Assembly: GCA_964019415.1 (NCBI GenBank)
Contig: OZ025875.1
Span: 7,423,306-7,487,305, forward strand
Direction of reading: 5' to 3'
Origin: Ianthella basta
Taxonomy: Eukaryota; Porifera; Demospongiae; Verongiida; Ianthellidae
Length of the DNA stretch: 64,000 bases
How positions within the stretch are numbered: the stretch's first letter is position 1; each line of letters starts with the position of its first letter. Below, in pieces: positions 36,376 to 51,200 of the stretch. The translations under genes and the position numbers were made by a program. The notes below the pieces were generated by a model that was not told the origin of the DNA, did not search any database, and worked only from the letters and a program-made list of their open reading frames with translations.

Positions 36376-39300
36376 TCAGTTTGGTACTGGATTGACATTT
36401 TCCCCAATTGCAATCTCCATGTCTGGTGCCCTGTGGTCCTCCACCTCAGTGTACGGTGAACCATTGGGGCTTACTGTCTTCCCAAACCAGTCCTGTCCAA
36501 GGACATCACTGCATTCATAGTGTTGCCCTTCTAATTCAGCACCCTGTGTAGCGGTAGCACTAGGACTAGTGTCTTTCTTCACTTTCGTCTTTTTCTTGCT
36601 TTTGTCAACCTCTGCATACACTACCTGTGGGGTGCTTGGCTCTTGCATTGGGAATGCCACATTCCCTAACCAGTCCTGTCCAGGGGTGTTGCTGCATTCA
36701 TAGTGCTGCTCTTCTGTATGAACACCTTGTTTAGGAGCACCATCATCTGTCCTCCCTTTTTCCTTTTTGTCTTTGTTGATCACTGCATACACTGCATTTG
36801 GTGTGCCCATTGGCTGGTTATTCTTTTGGTCATTTTCTCTTTGATCATTGCAATACTGATCATCCACATCCTTTGAAGGCACGTCTGCATCATCAATAAC
36901 CTCAGAATAGTCTCCCACAAACCTGACTTCTGACACCTTACCACCACCACAACCCTGTCCAAGAGAATTGGGCTTTTCATACTGGGGATCTCCTGCTCTT
37001 TCATCAAGTTCAACTTCCTCATACCACTCACTGGCCCGAGTTCTGGGTGCGTTGCCCACTCTCTCACTCACTCCTTCCCTCTTCCCAGGATGATTCCTCT
37101 TCCCTTTTTGTGCTCTTCTAAGCACTAGCCCAATAACAATACTAGTGAAGAGTAGTATCAGGAGGAGAAAGAAGGCTGCTGCTACACCACCTGCCACTCC
37201 AGCCATAGTAACTGCACCATCTACACAAATGAAGTGGAAGAAACATGATTGAGGTACATGTTTAATTGTCTTCCACATTCACTGCCCACCTGCCATATTG
37301 GTACCTCTTGTGTTGTTCCATGGTGGTGTGATCTTGGGTGTGGGTGTGGCACTGCTGCTGGATGTGGGTGTGGCAGTGCTGCTGGATGTGGGTGCGACAG
37401 TGCTGCTGGATGTGGGTGTGGCAGTGATGTTGGAGGTGGGTGTGTCAATGATGTTGGAGGTGGGAGTGGCAATGCTACTGGATATGGGTGTGGCAGAGAT
37501 GCTGGATATGAGTACTAGTGTGGCAGCACTAATAGATGTCAGTGGGGCAGTGCTGTTGGAGGTGGGTGTGGCAGTGTTGTGGGATGTGGGTGTGGCAGTG
37601 CTGCTGGATGTGGGTGTGGCAGTGCTGCTGCATATGTGTGTGGCAATGCTGCTGGATAGGAGTATGGCAGTGCTGCTAGATGTGGGTGTGGCAGTGCTGC
37701 TGGATGTGGGTGTGGCAGTGATGCTAGATGTGGGTGTGGCAGTGCTGCTGGATGTGGGTATGGCAGTATTGTGGGATGTGGGTGTGGCAGTGCTGCTGGA
37801 TGTGGGTGTGGCAGTACTGCTGGATGTGGGTGTGACAGTGATATTGGATGTGGGTGTGGCAGTGCTGCTGGATGTGTGTGTGTCAGTGCTGCTGGATATG
37901 AGTAAGACAGTACTGTGGGATGTGGGTGTGGCAGTGCTGCTGGATGTGGGTGTGGCAGTACTGCTGGATGTGGGTGTGGCAGTACTGCTGGATGTGGGTG
38001 TGGCAGTGCTACTGGATGTGGGTATGGCAGTACTGCGGGATGTGGGTGTGGCAGTGCTGCTGGATGTGGGTGTGGCAGTGCTGCTGGATGTGGGTGTGGC
38101 AGTGATGTTGGATGTGGGTGTGGCAGTGCTGCTGGATGTGTGTGTGTTAGTGCTGCTGGATGTGGGTGTGGCAGTGCTGTAGGGAGTAGGTGTGATGGAT
38201 GCTGTTTCAATTGTGATAGGAGTGCTTTCATTCCTCCCAGCTGAGTTTACTGCCACCACTCTGATGGTGTAGTTGGTACCATTGTGTAGTCCTGTCAAGT
38301 TGTAGTGGGTGCTGTCACGTGTAGTGTTGACTGAGGTCCAGTTCCCACTGTTCTCTCTCTTGTGCTCTATGACATAATGCACCTCTCCATTGGGTTCAGT
38401 TGGAGGTAGCCAGTTCAGTTCAACCCCGTCTTGGGACAATCTTGTGATTGTAACCCTCCTTGGTTTGGAGGGGCCTGTAAGATTGAAGAAACGTTTAAGT
38501 GAAGTAGTAATAATGAGGTGATATGTACGAGTATGTACTCCTCCTTATAAATGAGCTCACTTGTTTCTCCAGTGGTGACATTCACCAATGCTGGTGTTGC
38601 ACTCCTGCTACCATTACCAAGTGCCCATGCTGTAATCCTGTACTGAGCACCTGGTACTGCAGGGCTGATTGTAACTCTCCTCCCTCTACATGTATTCACA
38701 TACACTCCTATCATTGGTACTCCAAAGCGGGTAACTTCATACCCAGAGATCAGGAGATTACTTCCCAGATCTGTAGCGTTCAAACAATACTCCACTGAAG
38801 AATTGGTGCTTCTGATCACAGTGAGATTTGGGACATTGAGGGAATCTGAACAAATGGTTGGTGGGAGGTGGATGGGAGATTTGCCCGATGAGCATGTGTA
38901 TAGCACCTGTAGTAGTGTCAATCTGAAACTTGATAATTTCATGCATTAATTACTGTATGAGCTGTAATTGAGTGGCTTTTGATCCACAGACAAATAGATA
39001 CTTCCACCTAAGTCCTTTTAACTGTGTGGAACAATCTTTAACTCAAACTAGCAATTAAGTACTAGCAATGACACTTGGTAGCTACATATAACAACTAACT
39101 GGCTATGATTATGGAGACTGATAAGTGGACTGTGTCTAGCTACTTACAGGAACTTAATGTCATACTTCATGTTTTGTAGTTACTGTATGCTTTAAACTCA
39201 CTGTTGTCTGAGATGAAGAGGTAGAAATATAAATTAGCTCTCAGATTACTGCAGTACACTTGTCTACTGTGGTAGTTGTGTCTTGGATTCACTAGCAGTC

Positions 39301-40204
39301 TTGCTGTAGTTCCATTTCTTGTCTGAGACAATCCCCCAGTTTCTAATACACCACATGTTGTATTGAACTCAGCTGTTCCACTGCTGACAGTGCAGGTGAT
39401 AGTCCCATTCCCATCTGGACCAGATATCTGTTGTAGATCAGTTATGGGGAACTCATGAGGTATGAGTCTCCCAAGGCTGTGGACAACACTACCACCTGAA
39501 TGTTGAGAAAGCAGTAGGATTTCACTCCAATATTATTGTAATATAAAAGGACTGTGAAGGTAAAACCACCAATGTGTTATGTGACAGTGCACAACATACC
39601 AGTGACATTGAGTATGAAGCTAGCATTAGCTTTCTGTCCTCCTGTAGCTGTCACCTGACAGGTGTATGTTTCTCCATCACTTGTGGAAGTGGTGTTGACA
39701 GCCAAGATGTGTTCATTGTAGACCTTTCTACTATAATTCCCTTCTACTTCACATGTTTCATTTGGGCAGATCCAGGTGTAGTTGAGTGGTGTTCCATATG
39801 GTAGACCAACAACCTGACAGACTAGGATGAGTTGAGTTCCAAGGGGAACTGAGTCCCCAGATGCGAGGGTACTGTAGTGTGTGTAGCCATCAATCACTAT
39901 AGTTACTATAGTGAAGAGTACAGTACAGAATCCATGTGGCAGTAGCTACATTAAATGCAGCACCTTCATTTCAACTGCATACAGTACATAAATAGTCTCA
40001 CCTCCTCTTGTTAAGTGTCCTCTTGTCAAAGTGAAGCTAGCCTCCTCCTGACTGACACCACTAGCTAGAGCTGAAGGTATAAAGGAAGGGACCTACTATC
40101 CTCACAGCTAAGGATTCTTATATACTACCACATAGCAAAGGGTGTGTGTCCTCACCTGGTGTGGCAGTGAGTACAGTGAAAAGTAGAGTGAACAGCATCA
40201 TCAT
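36376..40204 (-). CDS. G8: divergent receptor with long mucin stalk
   Basis: Predicted 1010-aa receptor. Exons: 40204-40156, 40070-40002, 39905-39600, 39495-39202, 38845-38561, 38474-37290, 37220-36376; all phase 1. Signal peptide MMMLFTLLFTVLTATP. Ig1 (40-141) is 13 codons shorter than in G1-G7 (GTPLNYTW instead of the long variable segment); Ig2 142-239; FN3-1 240-334; FN3-2 then a stalk of about 35 repeats to 729. The tail is the most divergent tail-1: helix FFLLLILLFTSIVIGLVL, then WYEEV, YEKP, YSEV, YAVINKDKK, HYECS, YAEVDKSKK, HYECS and YTEV. It shares HYECS..GQDW with G9 and G10. It probably founded or represents the oldest lineage of the right block (inference from divergence). Confidence 0.8.
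37331..38182 (-). repeat. G8 coding minisatellite (24 bp, about 35 units)
   Basis: About 850 bp of 24-bp units inside exon 6, coding TATPTSSS-like repeats with variants (TAIPTS, TDTHTS, TAILLS). Every insertion or deletion keeps the frame. The opposite strand is also open, giving a false VLLDVGVA protein. Confidence 0.93.
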
Positions 40205-41159
40205 CTTCCAGTCTGACTAGATTCTACATATAAACCTCACAATATATAACCTTCACTGCACACTGTGTGTCCACATATAAAACGCATTCATATTTATACT
40301 ACTTTATATACTATACTATGTATATATTACTGTATACAGTACATGTGTGTTGGGGAGTTATATAGGCCTTATGACTGTTTCCTCTTCCTGTATACTCTAC
40401 CCATATTTGGTATGCATTAGTGCAGTAGGAAGTGCTAATTGCATATCCATGTCCACATTGTTGTGTTCTAACCACAAGGGGATGTCCCCAGGACGTGCTT
40501 ATTGAGTGGCCGGGACCTGCTGTGTGTGTAGCGCAACAATTTCCTATACAGTACTGTTGTGGGCAATGAATTGAATGTATAATGCAAGTCACACTGCGAG
40601 TGTTGTCAAAGTGTATCACACTGCATGACAACAGGTTTGACAAGATCACCATTCTCTCATTACATGTTTGTCCACTGAGCATTCATTACAGCCAGCAGTA
40701 TTCTGTATTCCTCTGAAGACTGTTGGTAAGCTGTGGTGTGGAGCGGTATGTACAGCACAGCATACACGCTACATGGGACTACTGAGGCAGCACTCACGTT
40801 TTACCACTTTCTTACCAGCAAGCATTGCCCACTGCACAGAACAAACAGTTGAACTGACTGATTTCCTGAACATGTGTAAATTATTATGTGTATTGCGTGT
40901 GCTGAGGATGCCTGAAGGAGTATAGCCACATACTAAAGGCTATCCATACAATGAGAAAGATTCCCAAATCCAACCTAGTGTTAGTGTATTCATAACTCAT
41001 GTGCAGAGCTGTGGCTATGTTAGTTTTCAGCCACTGATCATGAATGACATGTACTGCAGCCCTTCTATATAACTAGGTTCACTTGGAATTGTACTCACCA
41101 CTACAGTGTGCATACTGTGTATCAGGCAGACTGACTCTACTTTCATTTTCTATGCCCAC
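40205..41159. other. Spacer between G8 and G9
   Basis: No gene recognised. It is unique within the window and ends where the G9/G10 duplicated segment begins (about 41160). Confidence 0.4.
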
Positions 41160-41897
41160 AGTTAGTTTCATCATTTCTTGTACACTTTAGATTAGGAGAA
41201 TTTTCATCTTCATGATGTATATTTTGCTGTTTCAATTTCACTGTGTATTCCAGTGTTTCAACTTTGTGGTCATCAGTATATACATATCATTCCATCCTGA
41301 TTCACATGATTGCACACTTAGTGTATTATAGACATTTTGAGGATTGGTTTTATACATTGCCACAGCTGAGTGGAGTCTAGATCTGACAGCACTAGCTGTG
41401 ATGGGGTGCATCAGTGCAAGTTACAATGAATGCAGCGAGGCATGCAGTGAGCAAAGGTGGAACACTGACAGGTTGTGCGTTGACTCCACGAGGGTGAGGC
41501 TGGACTGCACTTCCCGCATACAGTACATATCTATACTCATGATCAGTGGGCAAATGTGTGATGACTGTCTCAAGTTGGCTTTAATGTATGTACCGCACAC
41601 ACAGTGCATTGATATTCACACCTTGTTCAACTTATTAATGAACGAAATGAAACACAGACTGATACTGAGTGATTAATGTACATATACATACTGTAGTGCC
41701 ACTCATTACGTATTTATCATAAATATAGCTGCATGCATGTAGGCATCAAATTGCACAATGACATTGAAGTGATTGTATCACCATGTGATATGAGAAATAT
41801 TGAAAAATGCACTACCAGAAAGTGTACAAAGTGTATTAATGTTACCAAAAGCTTGTTTATGGAGTTCAAGCCCAATACATGTGTACGCCAAACGCAC

Positions 41898-41932
<35 letters not shown>

Positions 41933-42031
41933 CAAGCGCGCACACACACACAACGTGAGTTCATGAGTCACTCACATTATATACCACACATTGACTCTAT
42001 TCAGTTTGATTCTCAATTGCTGCCTGAGCTG
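41160..42031. other. 3' flank of G9, duplicated downstream of G10
   Basis: Nearly identical to 47405-48276 at a constant offset of about 6245 bases. It contains a plus-strand open frame of 110 codons (41344-41676) with several Cys and no recognised domain, and a short CA/CG-rich array at 41893-41954. The open frame survives in both copies, but the copies are too similar for this to be evidence of coding. Confidence 0.55.
41893..41954. repeat. Interrupted (CA)n array
   Basis: CA repeat with AA and GCGC interruptions, identical in the copy at 48138-48199. Confidence 0.9.
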
Positions 42032-45000
42032 TCATGGACCTGCACCTCGGTATCCTATTGCACTCAAGTTGGCACCTTTAGGGACCGACCCATTGCCATC
42101 GCGCTCACTGTCTTTCTGCAGTGCATTGGCCTCACTTGCGTCTCCTCCGCTGCTGTTCTTCTGTGCCTTCTTCATCTTCCTTTCATTCGTCTTCTTGCTC
42201 TTGTCAACCACTGCATACATTGCACTTGGATCACTGGGATCAGACTGTAGGACATTCTCCTTAGCATCATTGAGAGAGCTTTCCTTCATGGCCTCATTGC
42301 GGCTTCCACCAGACAGCACTCCCACTTCATTCCCAAACCAGTCTTGTCCAAACTCATCACTGCATTCATAGTGCTGCTCCTGTGTAGTGGCAGCAGTAGC
42401 TCCACCTCTTTTATTCTTCTTCTTGCTTTTGTCGACCACTGCGTATACTACATTTGGGTTGCCTGTTGACTGGTCACTCTGCTGGGTTATTTCCTTGTGG
42501 TCATTGCAGTGGCTACTATCCTCTGCCTTTGGTAGTGCATCAACATTGTCATTGTCAATATCACAATAGTCTCTCACAAACCTGACCACTTTCACCTTGC
42601 CAACAGAACCCTGTCTCGGAACAATTACACTGCCATACTGATTGTCTCCTGTTCTTTCATCTGCAGGGTACGGTTCAAGTCCAAAACTCTCCTGTCGCTC
42701 ATTGGCCTGAGTAGTGGGGAAGTTGGCCATTCTTTCACTCTCTTCTTCCCTCTCCGCTGGGGAATCTGTCTTCCTATGCCGAGCCCTTCTACACACCACC
42801 CCAACAACAACCACAATAGAGATGACCAGTATCAGGAGGAGGATGAAGGCTGCCACTGCACCAGCCACCACTGGTATTAAGTCATCTGTTCCTAGTGTAT
42901 AAGAGAAGTGAAATTGCATATAAACTGTCCAGGTTGATGGAAAGTATTGTAAATATACTAAAATTAGTTGCACAATAAAATCATGCTTCTTTAGTAGTAG
43001 TAAATTACATGTTTTTTTTACATATGCCATCCACCACAACTCAACTTAAGAGTATCATAAACTGGCTGGCCCACCTGCTGTATCAGTTCCTTTTGTGTTA
43101 TTCAGTGGCGGTGTGATCTTTGGTGTGGCTGTGGCAGTGTCATAGGATGTAAGAGTGGTAGTCCTGATAGATGTGGGAGTGAGTTCAATAGTGTTGCTGG
43201 AAATGGGTGTGACAGTGTTACTGGATGTGGCAGAACTAGTACTGTCGCGTGCAGAAGAGGCACTGCTGCTGGATATGAGTATGGCAGTACTGCTGGATGT
43301 GGGTGTGGCAGTGCTGCTGGATGTGGGCGTGGCAGTGCTGCTGGATGTGGGTGTGGCAGTACTGCTGGATGTGGGTGTGGCAGTACTGGTGGAGGTGGGT
43401 GTGGCAGTGATGTTGGATGTGGGTGTGGCAGTACTGCTGGATGTGGGTGTGGCAGTACTGGTGGAGGTGGGTGTGGCAGTGCTGCTGTGTGTGTGTGTGT
43501 CAGTACTGATGGAGGTAGGTGTGGCAGTGCTGCTGGATATGAGTATGGCAGTGCTGCTGGATGTGGGTGTGGCAGAACTGCTGGATGTGGATGTGGCAGT
43601 GCTGCTGTGTGTGTGTGTGTCAGTACTGATGGAGGTAGGTGTGGCAGTGCTGCTGGACGTGTTGGATATGAGTTTGGCACTGCTGGATGTGGTTGTGTCA
43701 TTGCTGTTAGATGTGGGTGTGGCAGTGCTTCTGGATGTGGGTGCCATAGGTGTCCTCCCAGCTGAGTTCACTGCCACCACTCTGATGGTGTAGTTGGTAC
43801 CACTGTGTAGTCCTGTCAAGTTGTAGTAGGTGCTATCACTTGTAGTGTTGACTGAGGTCCAACTCCCACTGTCCTCTCTCTTGTACTCTATGACATAGTG
43901 CACCTCTCCATTGGGTTCAGTAGGAGGTAGCCAGTTTAGTTCAACTGTGTAATTGAGTGTTCTTGTGATAATGACATTCCTTGGGGTAGAAGGAGCTGTT
44001 AGAGAGAAGATATAGCTTAAGTATATTATAAAATTTTATGATATGGTATTGTGTTTCTATAGTATTATATACGTAGTAGCAGTGAGATGTCACAGGTACA
44101 ATATATAATGACTATAGTCTTTACATTTGACTACACAATGAGATATACTTAAGAGATGCACTGTTAACTTTGCCATTCTTAATGCATTGTATTGGCAAAC
44201 ACAACTCACCTGCTTCTCTAGTGGTGGTATTCAACACTGCTGGTGATGCACTCCTGCTACCATTACCAAGTGCCCATGCTGTAATCCTGTACTGAGCACC
44301 TGGTACTGTAGGGCTGATTGGAACTTTCATCCCTCCACTTGTATTCACATACTCTCCTATCATTGGTACTCCAAATCGGAACACCTCATATCCAGAAATC
44401 AATGAAGTTGTTACATTATCTGTTCTCTCCACCCAATACCACAATGACATATTTGTAGCTCTGTTCAAAGTGAGATTTGGTTGACTGATGGAATCTGAAT
44501 AACATGAGGTAGGCATGGAGAAGTCATCTAAGAGTCTGAACTTTACAATTATGGTATGAAACGTACATGCCTCAAAGCAACAACTACAGTAAATTTGCTT
44601 CTTAAAAGCATACAGCCACTACATACACATACCTGGCTAATTGTGAGAATTGTAGGTGAGTGACATAAAATTTGTGTTGACACTTCCACCATTAACTACA
44701 TGCGTTATGTACATTTTTACTTTGCCCAACATACTACTGACACAATGGCAAACTAAGTATATTGGGAAACATGACAACCTGCGATCAATGCAGAATCTGA
44801 GCATACAATGACAGCCTGTACTATGTCACTGTAAAATTTCCAGTTATTAATTTGCGTTAAGTTAGGCAAGGAAATTATTTATCACATTTTCACTATCATT
44901 CTACATTGTACCTTCTGTAGAGTTAGTACCCTCCAAATCCTGAAATTTCAGAATGCTAAATTAGCTGCTGTTAAATTTGTAGCCTTAAAGCAGAATATAT

Positions 45001-46458
45001 GTACACAAATAAGGCTGTGAAATGGACTGGCATGCCTCCAGGCACACTGTTATAGTGAACAGGTATTGTAAATTATTGCTCTCACTTTCCAAACAAAACT
45101 TGCATTGGATGCTTCTTTGTTGGACCTGCTATCCGTAAATATGTCTTTAGCATGCCCAAAGTATATAAAAACTATAGCCTTTCTTGAATCATTCAACGAA
45201 TGTTTCATTAGGAAGACTTCGAAGGATTAGACTTAATTGCAGTGTGATGTATGTATTACTTTTGGTGCACTTCTAGGCCAACTTACGTTTTTACGTTATT
45301 TTCAAATGGAGTCAAATAACAGTTAAAATAATGCTAATTTGTCTTTTTAATGTCACACTTCATGCATGATAGGTGCAATCTTTTCATGGAAGTCTGAGAT
45401 GAAGTAAGTGGTGTTATATACATTCTGTTATCAAATCAAGTAGGCAATATCAACATATTACATGATTACATTTCATAAGGACAGTAGGGTCGATACAATC
45501 AACTCACTGGTGTCTGAGAGGAAGAGATAGAAGTAATTAGTAGTTGGGTTGCTGCAGTACAAGTGTCTATTGTGGAAGTTGTCTGCTGAATTCAATAACA
45601 GCATCAGTATTGCTGTCATTGTGTTTGTGGTCTGAATCACTCCATCAGTTTCTGGCACTCCACTTCGTCTCATGAACTTAGCAGTTCCACTACTAACAAT
45701 GCAAGTGATCCTCCTAATCCCATCTGGACCAGATATCTGTTGTAGATCAGTTATGGGGAACTCATGAGGTATGAGTCTTCCATAGCTATGGACAACTCTA
45801 CCACCTGAATGTTGAGAAAGCAGTAGGATTTCACTCCAGTACACTGCTTTATGTTACATCACTCTACTGTAGTGTAGTGAAGGGCATACCTGTGACATTG
45901 AGTGTGAAGCTCCCATTAGCTTCCTGTCCTCTTGTAGCTGTCACCTGACAGGTGTATGTCCCTCCATCACTTGTGGAAGTTGTGTTGACAGCCAGGATGT
46001 GTTCACTGTAGACCTTTCTACCATAATACCCTTCTACTTCACATGTTCCATTTGGACAGGTCCAGGTGTAGCTGAGTGGTGTTCCATAAGGTAGACCAAC
46101 AACCTGACAGACTAGGAGGAGCTGAGTTCCAAGGGGAACTGAGTCCCCAGATGTGAGGGTACCACTGTGTGTGTAGGCATCAATTACTACAGTGACTGTT
46201 GAGGGAGAAGAAGAGGTAGCAGAGGGTCTTAGTCTACTACAACCCTGCAAAATGCCTCCCTCTCACCATTTCCTGTTGTGTTTCCTCCTGTCAAAGTGAG
46301 ACTAGCCCCCTCTTCCTGACTGCCACTGCCAGCTAGACCTGAAGGGAGGAGGGGACACACCCTCCCCTCAACAAGTGTCCCTCCTCCTCACTGTAGTGTG
46401 TGTCCTCACCTGATGTGGCAGTGAGTGCAGTGAGAAGTAGAATAGACAGCATCCTCAT
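42032..46458 (-). CDS. G9: Ig-Ig-FN3-FN3 receptor, long stalk, tail-1
   Basis: Predicted 929-aa receptor. Exons: 46458-46410, 46338-46267, 46195-45890, 45804-45508, 44494-44210, 43995-43075, 42891-42032; all phase 1. The signal peptide starts MRMLSILLLTALTATS. Ig1 41-142 (short type, GTPLSYTW), Ig2 143-241, FN3-1 242-336, FN3-2 and about 26 stalk repeats to 643. The tail has a long hydrophobic helix (FILLLILVISIVVVVGVV), RRARHRK, then YPADE, YGSV, YCDI, YAVVDKSKK, HYECS..GQDWFG and MYAVVDKSKK. Tandem duplicate of G10: their tails and 3' flanks are nearly identical. The Ig2/FN3-1 intron is about 1 kb, twice that of most left-block genes, and is conserved in G10 and G11. Confidence 0.82.
43120..43747 (-). 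repeat. G9 coding minisatellite (about 26 units)
   Basis: 24-bp units coding TATPTSSS, with a higher-order block: a segment with ISTDTHTHSST occurs twice about 125 bp apart, showing duplication of multi-unit blocks. One interval (near 43660) is non-standard but the frame is kept. Confidence 0.92.
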
Positions 46459-47237
46459 CCTCCACCTTGTCCTCCACTCTAAACAGTACTCTACACACTT
46501 ACAGTACATATGTACGTGTGTATCAACTCTAAATGACACACACTGCCCGTGTACACAGGCTTTCATTATGCACGCTTGGCTACATGTGTGTATGTATAAG
46601 TATTCTGTGCATGAAGATCTTTGGCTTCCTCTCCTTAATTGTATATGCGTGAAATATCTTATTGTGCCACTAGTTGTGGTTAGTACTGTGGCATTCCATT
46701 TGTGTGTTATGACTTATTAATGGAGTACCTCATTAGGGCCTCTTTAATTGAATGTGGTATTTTTAATACTTCTGTACATGTGTAGTGTAAGTACATACAT
46801 ACTGTACACATGTTGTCCCTGGTGCATCATACTGTATGTAATGACAGTATGCATTACCTATGTGCTTTATATTATCACCGTTCATATGTATGCACCTACG
46901 TAAAATGTGTAGTCCTTGCTGAGTGAATAACCATACAGGGTCAGCAACTGATTTGGACATCTCTACATGTACAGTAAATGCATGCTACTATACTGTACGT
47001 CTGTCGTGGTCTGAGTGGGAATCTTGCAGATACTTAAAGTGCTGTCTGTGCACATGTGTTCGTGTGGTAGCTCACCATGCACCATCTGTGAGCCTACGTA
47101 AAGTATTATAATGGTCACGTGCAGTCTGACATGTACAGTGTACAGTAGATACAGTATACCTCTTTTGCTCAAGAGACAAGATGGAATGAAACTATACAGT
47201 ATAATTATTTTACAGTGAAATCCTCACATCACACACA
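46459..47237. other. Conserved 5' flank of G9
   Basis: Matches the 5' flanks of G10 (53102-53845) and G11 (59446-60235) along nearly its whole length. No gene seen. The promoter should lie near the 46459 end, but no core element was identified with confidence. Confidence 0.5.
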
Positions 47238-48276
<1,039 letters not shown>

Positions 48277-51200
48277 TCATGGACCTGCACCTCGGTATCC
48301 TATTGCACTCAAGTTGGCACCTTTAGGGACCGACCCATTGCCATCGCGCTCACTGTCTTTCTGCAGTGCATTGGCCTCACTTGCGTCTCCTCCGCTGCTG
48401 TTCTTCTGTGCCTTCTTCATCTTCCTTTCATTCGTCTTCTTGCTCTTGTCAACCACTGCATACATTGCACTTGGATCACTGGGCTCAGACTGTAGGACAT
48501 TCTCCTTAGCATCATTGAGAGAGCTTTCCTTCATGGCCTCATTGCGGCTTCCACCAGACAGCACTTCCACTTCATTCCCAAACCAGTCTTGTCCAAATAC
48601 ATCACTGCATTCATAGTGCTGCTCCTGCTCCTGTACAGCAGTAGCTCCACCTCCTTTATTCTTCTTCTTGCTTTTGTCGACCACTGCGTATACTACATTT
48701 GGGTTGCCTGTTGACTGGTCACTCTGCTGGGCCTTTTCCTTCTGGTCATTGCAGAGGCTACTATCCTCTGCCTTTGGTAGTGCATCAACATTGTCATTGT
48801 CAATATCACAATAGTCTCCCGCAAACCTGACCATTTTCACCTTGCCAACAGAACCCTGTCTCGGAACATCTACACTGTCATACTGATTGTCTCCTGCTCT
48901 TTCATCTGCAGGGTACGGTTCAAGTCTAAAACTCTCCTGCTGTTCATTGGCCTGAGTAGTGGAGAAGTTGGCCATTCTTTCACTCTCTTCTTCCCTCTCC
49001 GCTGGGGAATATGTCTTCCTATGCCGAGCCCTTCTACACACCACCCCAACAACAACCACAATAGAGATGACCAGTATCAGGAGAATGAAGGCTGCTACTG
49101 GACCAGCCATCACTGGTATTAGGCCATCTGTTCCTAGTGTATAAGAGAAGTAAAATTGCATATAAACTATCCAGGGTGATGGAAAGTATTGTAAATATAC
49201 TAAAATTAGTCACACAATAAAATCGTGTTTCTGTAGTAGTAGTAAAATTGCATGTTATTTCCATATGCCATCCACCCCAACTCAACTTAAGAGTATCATA
49301 AACCGGCTGGCCCACCTGTTATATCAGTTCCTTTTGTGTTATTCAGTGGTGGTGTGCTCTTGGGTGTGGCTGTGGCAGTGTCATAGGATGTAAGAGCGGC
49401 AGTCCAGATAGATGTGGGAGTGAGTTCAATAGTGTTGCTGGAAATGGGTGTGACAGTGTTACTGGATGTGGCAGAACTTGTACTGTCGCGTGCAGAGGTG
49501 GCAATACTGTTGGATATGAGTATGGCAGTGCTACTTGATGCGGGTGTGGCAGTGATGCTGGATGTGGGTGTGGCAGTGCTACTGGATGTGGGTGTGGCAG
49601 TGCTGCTGGATGTGGGTGTGGCAGTACTGCGGGATGTGGGTGTGGCAGTGCTACTGGATGCGGGTGTGGCAGTGATGCTGGATGTGGGTGTGGCAGTGCT
49701 GCTGGATGTGGGTGTGGCAGTGCTGCTGGATGTGGGTGTGGCAGTACTGCGGGATGTGGGTGTGGCAGTGCTACTGGATGTGGGTGTGGCAGTGCTGCTG
49801 GATGTGGGTGTGGCAGTGATGCTGGATGTGGGTGTGGCAATGATGTTGGATGTGGGTGTGGCAGTGCTGCTGGATATGAGTATGGCAGTGCTGTTGGATG
49901 TGGGTGTGGCAGTGATGCTGGATGTGGGTGTGGCAGTGATGCTGGATGTGGGTGTGGCAGTGCTGCTAGATGTGGGTGTGACAGTGCTGCTGGATGTGGG
50001 TGTGGCAGTGATGTTGGATGTGGGTGTTGCAGTGCTGCTGGATGTGTGTGTGTTAGTGCTACTGGATGTGGGTGTGTCAGTGCTGCTGGATGTGGGTGTG
50101 GTCTTGGTGTTGGATGTGGGTGTGGCAGTGCTGCTGGATGTGGGTGTGACAGTGCTGCTGGATGTGGGTGTGGCAGTGATGTTGGATGTGGGTGTTGCAG
50201 TGCTGCTGGATGTGTGTGTGTCAGTGCTACTGGATGTGATTATGTTATTGCTGTTGGATGTGGGTGCGACAGTGCTGCCGGACGTGGGTGTGGCATTGCT
50301 GACATTGATAGGTGACCTCCCAGCTGAGTTCACTGCCACCACTCTGATGGTGTAGTTGGTACCACTGTGTAGTCCTGTCAAGTTGTAGTGGGTGCTATCA
50401 CTTGTAGTGTTGACTGAGGTCCAATTCCCACTGTCCTCTCTCTTGTACTCTATGACATAGTGCACCTCTCCATTGGGTTCAGTAGGAGGTAGCCAGTTCA
50501 GTTCAACTGTGAAATTGAATGTTCTGGTGATAATGATATTCCTTGGGGTAGAAGGAGCTGTTGGAGATATGATATAGCTTTAGCATATTATAAAATTTCT
50601 ATAGTATAGTATAGTATAGTATAGTATAGTATAGTATAGTATAGTATAGTATAGTATAGTATAGTATAGTATAGTATAGTATAGTAATTCTATAGTATTA
50701 CATACGTAGTAGCAGTGAGATGTACGTCACAAGCACAATAATGACCATTATTATAATGATCATTACATTTGACTACACAATGAGATATACTTAAGAGATG
50801 CACTGTTAACTTTGCCATTCTTAATACATTGTATTGGCAAACACGTACAACTCACTTTCTTCTCCAGTAGTGACACTCTCCACTGCTGGTGTTGCACTCC
50901 TGCTACCATTACCAAGTGCCCATGCTGTAATCCTGTACTGAGCACCTGGTACTGCAGGGCTGATTGGAACATTCATCCCTCCACTTGTATTCACATACTC
51001 TCCTATCATTGGTACTCCAAAGCGGAACACCTCATATCCAGAAATCAATGAAGTTGTTACATTATCTGTTCTCTCCACCCCATACCACAATGACATATTT
51101 GTAGCTCTGTTCAAAGTGAGATTTGGTTGACTGATGGGATCTGAATAATGTGAGGTAGGCATGGAGAAGTCTGCTAAGAGTCTGAACTCAACAATTATGG

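Noticed and set aside
37298..38182. Long plus-strand open frame with VLLDVGVA repeats (also at 43155, 49414, 55881, 61459)
   Set aside because: Shadow of the 24-bp minisatellite, whose unit length is a multiple of three and has no stop in several frames. The minus-strand frame is the one spliced in phase with signal, Ig and tail exons.
37331..38182. CRISPR-like appearance of regular repeats
   Set aside because: Contiguous 24-bp tandem units with no unique spacers, inside a eukaryotic exon.
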